Below, piece by piece: positions 35,301-49,874 of a stretch of DNA of 64,000 nt (the stretch's first letter is position 1; each line of letters opens with the position of its first letter). The stretch is from Sthenelais limicola (lineage: Eukaryota; Annelida; Polychaeta; Phyllodocida; Sigalionidae): the NCBI GenBank assembly GCA_942159475.1, contig OW804095.1, forward strand, positions 147,416,314-147,480,313, read 5' to 3'. The position numbers were made by a program, and so were the translations under genes. Under the pieces are notes generated by a model. That model was not told the DNA's origin and did not search any database. It saw only the letters and a list, made by a program, of their open reading frames with translations.

Positions 35301-38300
35301 GGCTTCAAACTGGCACATATACATGTACGTCGCCTTTTTCAATACTTATCACTGTACTGAATTTAATGGAAAAAAACTCCAATTTAATTGCAGAAAATGA
35401 GTGGAGTTGGGAGGATGGAGGCCGGGCCCCCCTGCCCTCCAGTAGCTGGAGTGAGTGGTACCCTGGAGAGCCGAATGACCACGACGGTAGCTCGGACACA
35501 TGCTCAGTTCTCACCAACTACAAGTTCTGGGCTGTGCGGAAAGTCTCCTTCGACTCCTACTTCTGGGTCGACTTTAACTGTGATTCTAATGGACAGATTG
35601 TGCAGGGATTTATCTGTGAAAGTAAGCAGCTCTAGGTAGCTCCTCTTTTCAAGCTGTTAATGCAGGGACTCGGGAAAAACGGCAAAAAACGGCTGCGACG
35701 AATTTTTTGCGAGGAAATATCTAATCAAGTTAGATATTTTGCAATTGTTGGCAACAAATAAATGTGTTGCCGACAACCTATTTTACCCCTCTTCCTCTAG
35801 TGATTTTTGAATTTTAGTTTTTTTAGTGAATTTTTAGTCATGTCGGCGACGAATTTTGCCTGTCGGCGCCGTTTTTTCCTATAGTGGAGTCGCCCTATAA
35901 TATAAAACAGCTGCTTCTGGGTCAGATCTTCAGAAAATGTACAATTCGCCTTCACCAATCATCTCAAGTAAACCACATTTAGCACAGAATAAGCTTCAAA
36001 ATGCAGTTCACCATAGCAAAACAGGTACTTTAAATCAACGCGAAATATATTTAGATATTGGCCTAGTATATCCGGTAGGCTATTCATCATTTTTCAGCCT
36101 AATTTAGCAGAATGTCCTTAATGTGTAGAGCTGCCAATTGTGCATTTTCTGATGATCTGACCCCTGTATATATGACTATCAAATGTGTGATGTGTTATAG
36201 AAAAATGAGAAGTGATAAGTCAAAATTGATATATTTTTTAAATATGGAAATACTCTAATAATAGAGATAGACTTTGGGTGACTTGAAATGTTTGTTTGTA
36301 AACCTAATTAACAGATTTTGACGTTCTCCCTAATTGAAAGATTTATTGGCTTTTAATAAATAAAAAAAACAAGCAAAACTTTTATATAAACCTATATATA
36401 AGAAGTGTTTTAATATTGTTGACGTTTTCCCTTATTGAACTATAGATGACTATTTAATGTTGGTCTCTGCCTCGAGCTGTCCACTGAATAGAGCAAATAT
36501 AGGCAGAGACTAAAAAGATTAATAAATAATGCACTTGTTCATGTTTATGTAGGGAGTGAAGCGTGTGAGCCCAACCCTTGTGAAAATGGCGGGAAATGTC
36601 TGTATATTGGCGGGAATTTGGAAACCGCCTGCCTCTGTGACAAGGGCTATGTAGGCGACAAGTGCCAAGGTAAGATGGACATTTTTTTTCTATTTTGTAT
36701 AGAAATACAGTCTAGGCCCAAAGTTGAGAAAGAACCTTCCAGCGAAGGGAAAGCCTCTCGCCTCAAACCGCAAAGTGCCATTTTAATTCCATTAAGACCG
36801 GAAAATATTATTACATTCCCATTAAAACACCTAGTTCTAGGCAGGGATACCGATTAGCGAAGTAGGCTGACATACCATTCTTATCGGATCTGAGGGGTTG
36901 GACCTAGGGTGAATAGGGACAAGCTTACTAGACCAAAATAGCTAGTATAAGTAGTTTAAAGCTTATATTTCAAACTGGGTGACCAATGTCCATCGGTAGG
37001 ATTTTCCAACTGCCCCAGATACCCCATGCAATTGAATAAAATGGACCCAAAAGCCTGTCTCGCTGTCAATTGTTTTGTTTGAATATCTTTTATTCAGAAA
37101 GATACTTTGTATTTACTGTTTACATAATATTCTCTTTCCAATTGATAAAAAAAACTATAGCGATAAGACAGACATTAAATTATAATTGAATCACATAGTC
37201 TAACGTAACAGTTTGAATCCAATCTTTTTTCATTCATATAATATATATTATTACTCAAAATTTGAGGGACCTTCGGAAGACCTGAGATATTCACAGACAT
37301 GTATTTCCTATATCTCCTTTTCTACTTATACAACGTATGAAAACACCTGTAAATGTTATATGAAAATAAAAATCTATTATTAAGATTATAACATTATCCG
37401 ATAATATAAATCAAACTTGTCAGACCACATATCAAAGTTTTAATTAGCGTCATTTTAAAAAATGTACAAGTAAATATATTAAAACTGGTGTGCTCGTGCC
37501 GACATACAGTAACGTTACAATTTCATTTTCATTTTTTATTTTATATTTCATTTATTAAAACATATAAACACTGTACCCACACCTACTTATACATGATGAG
37601 GTAAAGTGGGATTCGGAGGTTTCAGTTCATAATTTAAACGTTTGCTATGTTTATCACCTTTTTCATTCATATGGACTGTTTATTTATGTGTCTGTGGAGG
37701 CATAAAGCATCCAGGAATACTGTAATAAGTTTAAATTTAGGCTATATGAAAGTAAAACATGAGGAAATGCTATTATTATATTTAGGGAAGATGACTGTAA
37801 CGTGAATGTGTGGTACAGAAATCATTCAGTCGCTTTACACTCATCATTACCTTGACGTTACCTCATCACTATCAGAATTGGAAACTTGGTTTCCCAAAGA
37901 AACCACTGTCATGATGACATTATTGATGAATTCCATGTGATCTAATATTGATGATGATCTCTGATGATCATTTCCATACATGTCAGAGCTATATAAATAC
38001 TGAAACACAGATATGTAAACAATGTGCCCAACGATGAGGTAAAGCGGTTTAAAAATAGGCAAAGCCGTTTTCTTGATTGGTGTCGTCACAGTGATAAATG
38101 GGTCAGATTTTCAGAAAATGTACAATTAGCCTTCGCCAAGCCTCTCAAATAACCCACATTTAAGGCAAAAATCAGCTTCAAAATGCAGTTTAACATAACA
38201 GAACTGATACTTTAAATCAATGTGATACCAAATATACTCAGATATACCCAGTATTCTTCATTATTCAGCAGAATTCAGCAGAAGTCCCCAAATATGTAGA

Positions 38301-41300
38301 GCTGCTAATTGTACATTTTCTGAAAATCTGACCCAAATGTACCTTACTGCAGGCAGAGCTGGTGAGGTGTGGAACATGTGTGGGGAGAGGGAGCTGAAGG
38401 GACCGGCAGGTGTGATCTCCTCCCCGGGCTTCCCTCGCCCGTACCCGGCACTCACTCAGTGTAACTGGACGGTCTCAGTCCCCGTGGGCAGCACCATTGC
38501 CATCAGGTAAGAGCCATAGCCTTGTTTAGGCAAGCATGTCATTTTTTTTAAATAAATTTTATTTCGATAAATTTCACATGTTGTGTGATACATTTCATCA
38601 TCGGAAAATGTCCGCCGTAAATCCATTTAATATACATACTTGTAAGATAATCTCCCTAAATGTCCAGAATTTGTGGTGGGTTTTTTTCACCGATAATATC
38701 ACTAAGAGTACAGTAGGTATTGGATACAATTAACCGACTGCTGGGAAACGTTCCTATATGTGATGTGTTAAAGAGAAATGAGTCACAAGTCGCAAAGTTG
38801 TATTTTTCAAAGAGATGTATTCACAAGATCTCTTTGTTATAATATTCTCATGACATCATTAGGCTAGAAACCCATGTGTCCGTAGTGCGTGATGCGTGGT
38901 GCGTAGTGCGTGAAAATCAAAAGTAAAGAAATTAACAGGGCTGAACCCATGTATGCGTGATGCGTGATGCGTAGTGCGCACTGCGTATTCCGATCACTCC
39001 AGGAGGCGATTGAATACGCATTACGCTGCGTGACGTCATCAGTGACGTCATCAGGGAGCAATTGTAGTTACTTGTACGCAGCGTTGCAAGATTTTCCACG
39101 GACACATGGAAACAGATTATACGCATCACGCAATACGCATCACGCACTACGGACACATGGGTTTCTAGCTTTAGGGTGCCTAGCGCTGTTTGTCATATGA
39201 ATACATGTACCAAGTTACAGGGCATTGTATTAAACTTATTCGTGTTTCAAAGGCCATCATATAGGGTATATTTACCTATTTTACTAGTAATTGTCCACCC
39301 AGAAATGTTCCAAACCTTTTTTTCAAAAGTAAAAACATCAACCTGAAAATATAGAAATACTTATTAAATATCCTACTCTTTACTATCATTAGAATCCGCT
39401 TGATCTCATCTTTACAAATATGATATCTCAAAATCCATTTTTTGCGACTTGTGACTCATTTCCCTGTAATACATTACATTTGTACTTCTAACATGGACAA
39501 ATAAGAAGGTTTAGAATTTTTAGGGCCAAACGGAAGACCTAAAGTTAGCACGACTAATTTTAGACTTGTATGTCCTTTTCATGTAAATGACGATATTGAA
39601 TAAAAATTATATATATATATATATATATAAAAGAATATCAAGTGGGGTTCAGCCCAAGAAAGGCTGATATATTTTTTTTTTTTTCTTTTTTTTTTTTTTA
39701 CAAAATTAGATCTTTATTAATACCAAACTAACCGTTACTGTCTCAAATCTGTCTCAAGTTGTGACCTCTAAATAACATAAACGTAATGGTAATTATGCAG
39801 TATTCCATAGCATGGACCTATTTAAACCAGATCTAAGAATTAGTCAGAAACTGAACCATTAATATATTTTAGAATGCACCATTATGATTATTGTGCAATA
39901 AAAGTGTTGTATAGAAAAGTACGAGACTGTTCCGTTCCTTTCCATCCAGATCTCTTATAGCGGAACTCCACTATAGGTAAAAAACGGCGCCAACAGGCAA
40001 AAACGGCTGCGACGAATTTTTTGCGATGAAATATCTAATCAAGTTAGATATTTTGCAATTGTTGGCAAACAAATAAATGTGTTGCCAACAACCTATTTTT
40101 CCCCTCAACCACTAGAATTTTTAGTCATGTCGAATTTTCAGAATTTTTAGAAATGTTGGCGACGAATTTTGCCTGTTGGCGCCGTTTTTTACCTATAGTG
40201 GAGTTCCGCTATTAGATATTACAATGAGACAAGTAGACAACAATATCGAATGAACTGGATTTCTGTTTCCCCGTCTGTTTCATCTTCCTTTTGTCTCCGT
40301 ATGATTAAATGTTCAGATTAAAGGCGGTTGACCTGGAGGCGAGCAAGAGTTGTGTGTTTGACAGTGTGACTCTACATGACGGCCCTACTGACAGCAGCTC
40401 TATACTGGTGGGACCCGCCTGTAACCACAGCCAAGTCAACATTGAGTACGTCCTATTTACTCCTCTTTATTACACTAATTATCTACCAATTAATAATTAT
40501 TAATGTACAAAAAATATTGATAATGTACAGAAAAATATTTTAAAACATATTGAACCTTTTAAATTTTCAAATTTACTAAAAAATTCTACATGTTATGCCT
40601 CTCCTAGTCTAGACTCTATCCGTATCATGGTAATGGCCGAAAGACCTGGATTTTATCCAGAGCCCAGTGTACCATGTGTGTCTACCTCTAATGTAAAACT
40701 CAGGCAAAATAAAGTATTCATCAATCAAACATATCCAGTTAGCGGCACACTCAACATTATTTACAAAAAAAGGTTCTATTTAGACAGAGTGCTATTAGAT
40801 GTATACTGTGATGCCATTAACAAAAGGCAACGCATGAAAACATTCATGATGAATACTGCGTTTTTTCAATGTAACTGTTTAAATATATTATAAGCCTATA
40901 AGGATTTTTTAAAAAAAGAACATGAGCACTGGGGTTTATACACTATACACGTGTTGTATTGAGCGTTAACGCGAAAGGATAAATGACTAAAATGTTTAGT
41001 CAGTTTGAAAACTGATTTGAAGATTATAACGGTTTAATATTTTATGGTAATGATTTCTGTTCTTTTAGTTATTGTTTGGTTTAGCGTTTATACTTTTCAT
41101 GATAAAAAATAGTGGAGTAATTGTCAGTTATAAAACAGTTATTCCTAAGTCATTTAGATGTCAGACAAAAATGTTCAGTAATTTTTTAAAACTGGATATT
41201 GTAATTGTTAAGAACATTTGATAACAAGGAGTTGTTGAAACTGGGGAAAAAAGAATAAATAACCCATATGTGATGTGTTTTAGGAAAGTACCACATTTCA

Positions 41301-44300
41301 AGACAGTTCATAAAATATATCTATACGTTTCCTAGATCAATCTATGGAGTATATTTAGTTACTTTACTAGTAATTGTCCACCCAGAATTATTGCAAACTT
41401 CTTTTTCAAAAATAGAAATAGCAAACTGAAAAGATAGAAGTATGTATAAGATGCCCTAATGTTTACATTCATTGGAAACCCCTTGGTCTCATCTTTTCAA
41501 ATATGATGGTATCTAAAAATATTTTTTGCGACTTTTTTGTGACCCATTTTCCTAAAACACATCACATATTTCACATATTCTAGGCCTGCTGGTGCTCTGA
41601 TAGTGCATAATCCTGAGGCGAAGCCAAGGGATTGTCCCCCAGCAGTGCACCAGTGGGTCGGAAATGGAGGTTATTAATTACTTTAGTCTCGCCTGAGGTG
41701 GTTATAGCCCCAAGATCGTTCAAGGCACTCAGTCTGAATAATGTTGTTCGGCCTCCGCATCACTGCATGAAATTATGCCCATTCAGCTATGTGGATTGGG
41801 ACTTTCATCAACGAGAGAAAATATAGAATTGTGACTTTCATTTTGTGATGTGTCAACAATTTTAATTTTTAGAATATCGAATAAGTACTTTTATATGCTC
41901 ATATGTTTGGAAAGAAAATTACTTATATATCTGGATGGACAATCACTGGTAAAGTAGTTAAATATACATATCTTTAGGACAACACAAGATACACAACGAC
42001 ATGTTAGATATTAATGATGTTGGGATTTGGTACATGTATTGATACGAAAATTACTGCGCCAATTAATACCTGTTGTAAATCTTACACCTGGAAACTGATT
42101 GTTACCTCTCCAGTATGAATGTACATAAATGTTAACTTCTGTCGCAAAAGTGCTCACAGCTCTTAATTCACCTATGACATGAGTATCTCAGCATCGATGT
42201 TACTGTCTATATCTCTTATAGTATGGACACCCTCCACATCGATTAATACTTGTATTAATTCTCTTTTTGGAGACTGACTGTTATTCTCCTAAATTCTGAA
42301 GGTGCAGCCTGTCTGCTCCATGCATGTGTTTAATACCTGTATGTTTTATGTCGACTATAGCCTGCTATTTGCGGCTATTACCGTTGTAACTGTTGTACCT
42401 ACGGGCTACTCAAAACCACTGTTAAAAACTTATAAATGGAATTCTATAGTCACTCATCGGAAGAAATGATAATAATGTATCATCAGTGATAAAACGACCT
42501 AATTTGTAATTTTCAACACCTTTGCAAATAAAGAATTCTTGAAATTGAAATTGAAAATTAAAGAACACCAAATACCCCCATCCTTTACCATCATTAGAAT
42601 CGGCTTAATCTCATCTTTTTAAATAAGATGATATCTCATAATCCATTTAATGCGGCTTGTGACTCATTTTCCTGGAACACATCACATATTTGCCAGCCCC
42701 TGTTATAGTCTCTAGTGAATACAATATTGCAACCCATCTTGATACCCCACAGAGTGTAAACAAAGTATACACAGTTATCATATGAACATCTTTACAGCCA
42801 GCCCATCCACACCTCTACCAACCAGATGTACGTGATCTTTGACACAGATGACACCATCCAATATGGCGGCTTCAGTTTGGAATACACAGAAAATAGTGAG
42901 TTGTCCTTTCAATTCAATTCAAAATATTCTTTATTTGCACCTAAACACAATGTACAAATGTGATGTGTTTCAGGAAAATGAGTCATAAGTCGCAAAAAAT
43001 AGATTTTGAGATTCCATTATATCTGAAAAGATGAGATCAATCTGATTCCAATGATAGTAAAGAGTCTAACAATCTTGTCTAGATTTTAAGATATTTTCGT
43101 TTTTGAAAAAAAACCTTTCCAATATTTCTGGGGGTCAATAAACAGTAAAGTAACTAAATGTAGTCCATATGAGGACCTGTAAAACTAAAGGATATATGTT
43201 ACATAGATTGCCCTGAAATTTGAGGCATTAATTGATATAGCTATGAGTGATAAACTCTTCAAAAATCAGAAAATTCCAATGATGTTGTTTTAAGATTTTT
43301 ATTCAGCTACAACATTTTGTAAATAGTATCTACAATCATTCTCAGTGCGTGCTGAGTTTATGAAAATGTTAAGAAAAAAGAAAGAAGAATATGACAATAG
43401 TTATTATTACAGTAAGTAGACAGTATAGATAATAATAATACGATAATAAAAACTCACACCTTGGGCAGTGTCCATTTATCATGACATTCATTGGAATAGT
43501 CGTAGTGAGGCATATCACATGTATAAACAAAATCGATACTACAGGCAACAGAGGCCTGTGTCTCTGCGAGCAATACACAATACAACCTCAAGATGAGCAA
43601 GAAAATGACAGCTACAAATTAGTAGCACCCAGTACATGATTTGAGCGAAAGGACCGCTTACCGACAGTAATCTTGATCTTGTGGAAAAAAAACTCTTTGA
43701 AAAATATTAATTTTGCGACTTATGACTCATTTTCCTGAAACACATCACAAATAGGAGCCATGCATCAGAAAAGAACATCAATCTAAATCTAAATCTAATA
43801 ATCAAGATAAGCATATATAGCTAAGGTAAAAGAAAACAGACAGACCAAGATAAATTGTCAGACTCTCTAAACTTGACTACTGTTTATACAGTGTACAGAT
43901 ATGTGATGTGTTTTAGGAAAATGAGTCATAAGTCGCAAAATTGATATTTTTCAAAGCATTTTTTTTCACAAGATCACATTATTGGAATCTTCTGATTTTT
44001 GGAGAGTGTGTCAATTATAGTTATGTCAATCGATGTATCAAATTTCAAGACAATCTATGTAATATATATCCTTTCGTTTTAAAGGTCCTCATATGGACTT
44101 CATTTAGTTACTTTACTGTTTAATGACCCCCAGAAATATTGGAAACTTTTTTTTTCAAAAACGAAAATATCAAACTTAAAATTAAGAAATACTTATTATT
44201 TTATTAGACTGTTTACTATCATTGGAATCAGCTTGATCTCGTCGTTTCAAATATAATGGTATATCAAAATCTATTTTTTGCGACTTACGACTCATTTCCC

Positions 44301-47300
44301 TGAAACACATCACATATGTAATGAATGTATATTATAGTTTATGCCAAAAGCGGCCAAGGACTATTTATTGGTGGTATAGTTTTGAGCATTAAGAAATAAA
44401 TCAAATGAGAACTAAACCAGAGACGTTGGTGCTAATGCAACAGCTATATATTGATGTTTGTTTCTTGAAGAATGTTTGGTTACATCAACTTATAGATATA
44501 GTTTGAATTGTTATTTAATATTTATGATAAGACGCATTTGAGCCTGAATAAAAAGTTTACCGATTCTGTTGTTACTTATTTTTGTTTATGTCATTTTCCC
44601 CCAAACATATTTATTTTAGAAGTTAGGCGATATTACAGTTTCCGGAGGGTACATCTAAATTTATATATCCAGATTATATGGAGGGTTTTATTTAGTTTGG
44701 ATTACCTTTCAACACCTGGCTAGTTGTGTTTTGATCTAGTAAACTTTATTTACCTAAGTCTACTTTTCCTGTTAATTATGTACTTTCAGCTTCACTGATC
44801 TCATGGCTTATAGATCCTATGTTGTTAATCTATTTTTTTATTTCTATTTTATCACATAATGTATGATATAAAGACTTCCATTAGAACAATCTGATCGTAC
44901 TCATCATTTGATACTTATAACTTGCCTTTTTTCTTCTCTTGAAAGTTTGTTAACCTCATTGAAAGATTGATTTTAAAAAAGCCTACGCACTCCAAAACAT
45001 TAAACAGGAAGGTATGAAAAAGTATTATTATTGTTATTGTTTACACTATCAGTATATACTGGCGATATTGTTTATAGAATGTGGTCGTGGGTCTGACCAG
45101 TCTGGTTGCGGCACTGTTCGTAAACTAGTGGGTGACTGTGGGGAGGTGGAGGTGCGGCGAGGTCCTCAGGCAGGGGTTTCCGAATGCCGCTGGTCGATCA
45201 CCTCTAATGAAGGCACCAACATCCACCTCAAGTTTCTCCACTTCTTCATTCAGGACGTGGGTATGTATTTCACTTGATTTAGATTTTTTTTTTTTTTTTT
45301 TTTTTGACGTGTTTTATTCATGATATCCTGCCTTCTTGGCGTATACAATGCTAAAACATGTAATTTGGTTCCTTTTCTCATGAACTCTCTTTTAAAGTTT
45401 TTTTTTGATTTTCGTATTTTCTATTCCAATTACTACCTGTTTGTCACCAGTGGTACCTCTTCGTGAGGATGTAGTTTATATTTTTTTATACTAGGCATAC
45501 TCACATAGAGCTGGATATTATCGATTTTGTAGAAAACCAAAGAAACTCTTCCAGCCTTTAAAGGCCTTACTTATGGACACATTAAAGTTAGCAGCTAGAC
45601 ACATATTTAGAAATAATTTATTAACGCTTTAACTTTATTCAGCTTGCAAAACTGAATAAATGACTATTTTGGGAAAACAATAAGTTAACTTAACTCCAAT
45701 TTTACAAAAACAATAGAGGTCAACTTAGCCACAACCTGTGTATTGTGGCAATTTGTACTTTATGAAAATAAAATCATTTCAAAAAAAATCTGATACTGAC
45801 AAGGAATTTCCTGCATTCATCAGACACAGGAACTGTTTTTTATTTTTATTTTTTTATTTTTTTGTTTTGTTTTGTTTTTGATTATTGCTCCTTGAATATT
45901 TTGGAACAAATTTACATAGGAAAAGGAGAATAGAATAACATTGTTTTTTTCATGAATAGCATATCCTATAGGCAATATTTTGATAAAAACGGTCAAAATT
46001 ATAGTCCCAAATGGTGGGGGTTTCAGGCACTTAACTATATGAAAGTAGCCATTTATAGAAATTGTATTTTGTTATCGATTCCAAAATCCCAAAGAAATAA
46101 TGATAATTTGGATAGTGTAATTAGTATAATCTTTTCAGGTTGTTGTCCCTATTGTGTCATTGTAATCGCTCTCTATTGTTCTAATTTGATATCTTATAAA
46201 ATGCCTCAGGCTGTGATGAAAACAGCACATTGTGTTATTCATATCATGAATAAAATACTTTTCAAAACAAATCCATTTTGTTCGTCTGAGGGAGGTATAA
46301 GGTAACTATTATACTTAAATACATATTCCATTTTCTCTTTTTAAAGTCTTGTATTAACATATAGCAGCAGTAGTCAGTTTCTCTCGTAATAGCAGAGAAT
46401 ACAGGTATATTTAAGCTTATTTATCTATAGCAGCATTCTCATTTATTTCCCGAAAAAGAATCTTAACACGTTTACTCATATTATGACTTATAGGCGTAAA
46501 GTTGTGAATATTCTGCCCTGTTATATGATAATAGTCTAATGGAGATAATCGCATACATCGGTCAGATTTTCAGAAAATGTACAATTGGCAGCTGTACACA
46601 TTTAGTAAATTCTGCTAAATTTGGCTGCAATTTGGTCAATACTAGGTAAATTCGAGTATATTCGGTATTGCATTGATTCTAGCAATCTGTTTGGTTAGGT
46701 TGAACTGTATTTTGAACTTTATTTTCGTCTGAAATTCGGGTTATTTGAGAAGATTGGTGAAGGTGAATTGTACATTTTCTGAAAATCTGACCCACATAGA
46801 TATTAGTGGTAGTGTAAGTCCAGATGTGACTAACATATCAGTTTTATAGTAGGCAGAATAAATAAGGGATTTGCATGTGTCACTGCGCGTGTCTGTTACA
46901 TTGCATCCTGGGATGGATTCTGTTGAAATGTGGCATAGAGATGTGTAGCAACATTTTTTTTTAAAAATTGCAAGAATGTTTTCACGTGTGTGAGCTTGTA
47001 TAAATCCTCTATGAAAACAAACTGCATGATGAGAAAGATGAGGACTTTCAGTATGATAACATTACATGCATTGAACCAAGATCCAAGATGGTGCCTATGC
47101 AAATCCCCCTATTGACAGGTGATTCCAAGAGGGGACGTTTAGCACTTAGCTATACAAACCATGTTACGGATGGAGAAAGACAATTCAGATCACGAGTGGA
47201 TGTTTTAGTGTACTTGGCATCCCAAGGGTGAAGCCACCTGAAGATGTACAATTTGCCTTCACAACTCTTCTCAAATTACCCGAATGTAAGACAAAGAAGT

Positions 47301-49836
47301 CGTCTAAAGATGTAGGGCCCGGCAATAGGGGATTTACATGTGGGTCAGATTTTCATAAAATGTACAATTTGTCTTCAGCAATCCTTTCAAATAACACACA
47401 TTTAAGACAATAATGATGTTCAAAATTCAGTTTAACACAACCAAAAAGATTGTTTGAATCAAGGCAATACCAAATATAGTCAGGTATACCCAGTTTTGAC
47501 CATTTTTCAGTCTAATTTAGCAGAATTTACTAAATATGTAGATCTGCCAATTGTACATTTTCTGAAAATGTGACCCATGTACCACTGCGTATGTCTGGTA
47601 CAGAGCATCCTGGCATGGATTCTGTTGAAATCTGACATACAAACATTTGGCAACATTTTTATCGAAAATTGCAAGAATGGTTTCACCAATATCATAGCTT
47701 GTATAAATGATCTATGTTAACCAAATGCATGATGGGAAATACCGAGAAACATACAGTGAAAACAAAGAAGGATGAAATATAGATTCCTGAACAATAAGAA
47801 TACGAAGACGGTCTCCTTTTGTACATATGTGTGTGTGTGTATGTGTATAAAACAATAAATTGTGTAAAACAAAAAATACGGGGGGATGAGCTAGCTGAGA
47901 AGGAATGGGGGGGATATGGGTAATTGGAAAGAAATTAGCTATTATTTCTCAGCCTAATTTATCATGATTTACTTTACCTTTTGTTAACTTGCTAATTGTA
48001 CATTACGTCCTAACCCACTGTATGTCCTCTCTAACTATAGACACGTTGTGTGAGCAGGGAGGTCTCACTATTTATGACAGCCCCACAGAGGGCGTTGCTA
48101 AGATACAGACGTACTGCGGACGTCAGTTTCCGTGGACACTCATCTCCTCCGGCCGCCATCTTAGCCTCGTTTTAAGCGGCGTCACGTGGACGGATGGACA
48201 GCACAGGTTCAGAATGCAATACGAAGCAAAAGGTGGGGAGACTTTTGTGCGTATATGTGATGTGTTCCAGGAAAATGAGTCACAAGTCGATCGCAAAATT
48301 GGTGCTTTTCAAAGTCATTTACTTGCAAGATCTCTTTGTTGGAACATTTTCATTTCTGGGTTCTCTAGTCACTGTGGTTGTATGAATACATGTACCAAAA
48401 TTCAAGACTGTTTATTAATTATATCAGTGCGTTATTTAGATCACCCTATTGAGTATATTTAGCTACTTTACTGGTAATATCCACCTAGAAATATTGCAAA
48501 CTTCTTTTTTCAAAAATAAAAATATATGACTAAAAAGACAAAAGTACTTATTAGATGTCCTTAATGTTTAAATTCATTGGAATCGGCTTGGTTTCATCTT
48601 TTCATATATGATCTCAAAATCCAATTTACGCGACTTATGACTCATATTCGTGAAACACATCACATATATATTCTTTTTCAATTCTTTTTCAGTATACATT
48701 TACATGTTACTAAAACGGACGAATCTTCTACAATTACATGGCATAGAACTATATGGGTCAGATTTTAAGAAAATGTACAATTCAACTTTGCCAATCCTCC
48801 CAAATAACCCAAATTTTAGACGAAAATAAAGTTGAAAATACTGTTCAACCTAGCCAAACATATTGCTAGAATCAATGCAATGCTGAATATTCTCGAATTT
48901 ACCTAGTATTGACCAAATTTCAGCCTAATTTATCAGAATTTACTAAATGTACATAGCTGCTAATTGTACATTTTCTGAAAATCTGACCCATATGTGATGT
49001 GCTAATGACAAATGTGGCATAAGTCCCAGATTTCATATTTTTCAAAGTGTATTATTCACACGATCTCTTAGTAGGAATGTTATGATTTTGGGGCCATATG
49101 AATATACACGTATCAAATGTCAAGACAGTGTCGTACAGTTATCCTTGTGAAGTCATGCTAAGAACTACTTTCCTAGTAATTGTCCACCCAGAAATATTGC
49201 CAACTTCTTTCCAAACATGAAAAGAATCAAATATAAAACATAGAAATATAGTAAAGATTTAAAGTGTTTACATAATTATTTCTCATCTTTTCAAATATGA
49301 TGATATCTCAAAATTCTTCTTTTTTTTTACTTCTTTACTTTTTATTTCCCTGCGAAATATCATATATTTTGTGATCATGATGAGCAGAGTATTGCATCAT
49401 ATTGATGCAGTGCTTAGACTGAATAAACATAACCAAGTCTCAAGTCGATTGGTTATTAGATGAAGTGAACATTAGAAAAAGAAATTGTAGTCGATATGGC
49501 TTTAAGTGTAAACTTATGTTTTCATCACCATTTAGGTAGAAGTTAGGCAGAAGTTAGGACTAATAATTTTCTCTCTTTGGGTCAACAATGTATCGCTTTA
49601 ATCCCTTAAACTTGTTAAAATTAATATCTTATGAGTATGATAGATGTCGGTGAAGCGGTAGCAGGGGGGTTGGGTATACTAGTGGCAATACGCATGTAAC
49701 AATGTTTCATATCCAATAGTACATAATAGTGCATATATACATGCATACATTTGTAAGATAAAAGAAAGATGATTCATTATTTGCCATATAGATTCTGGTG
49801 ATGAAAAGAAACAAGAATAATTTATTATTTTGTGGC

Positions 49837-49874
<38 letters not shown>

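Noticed and set aside
37847..38089. Minus-strand 80-codon frame
   Set aside because: No domain, AT-rich, inside an intron; treated as chance.
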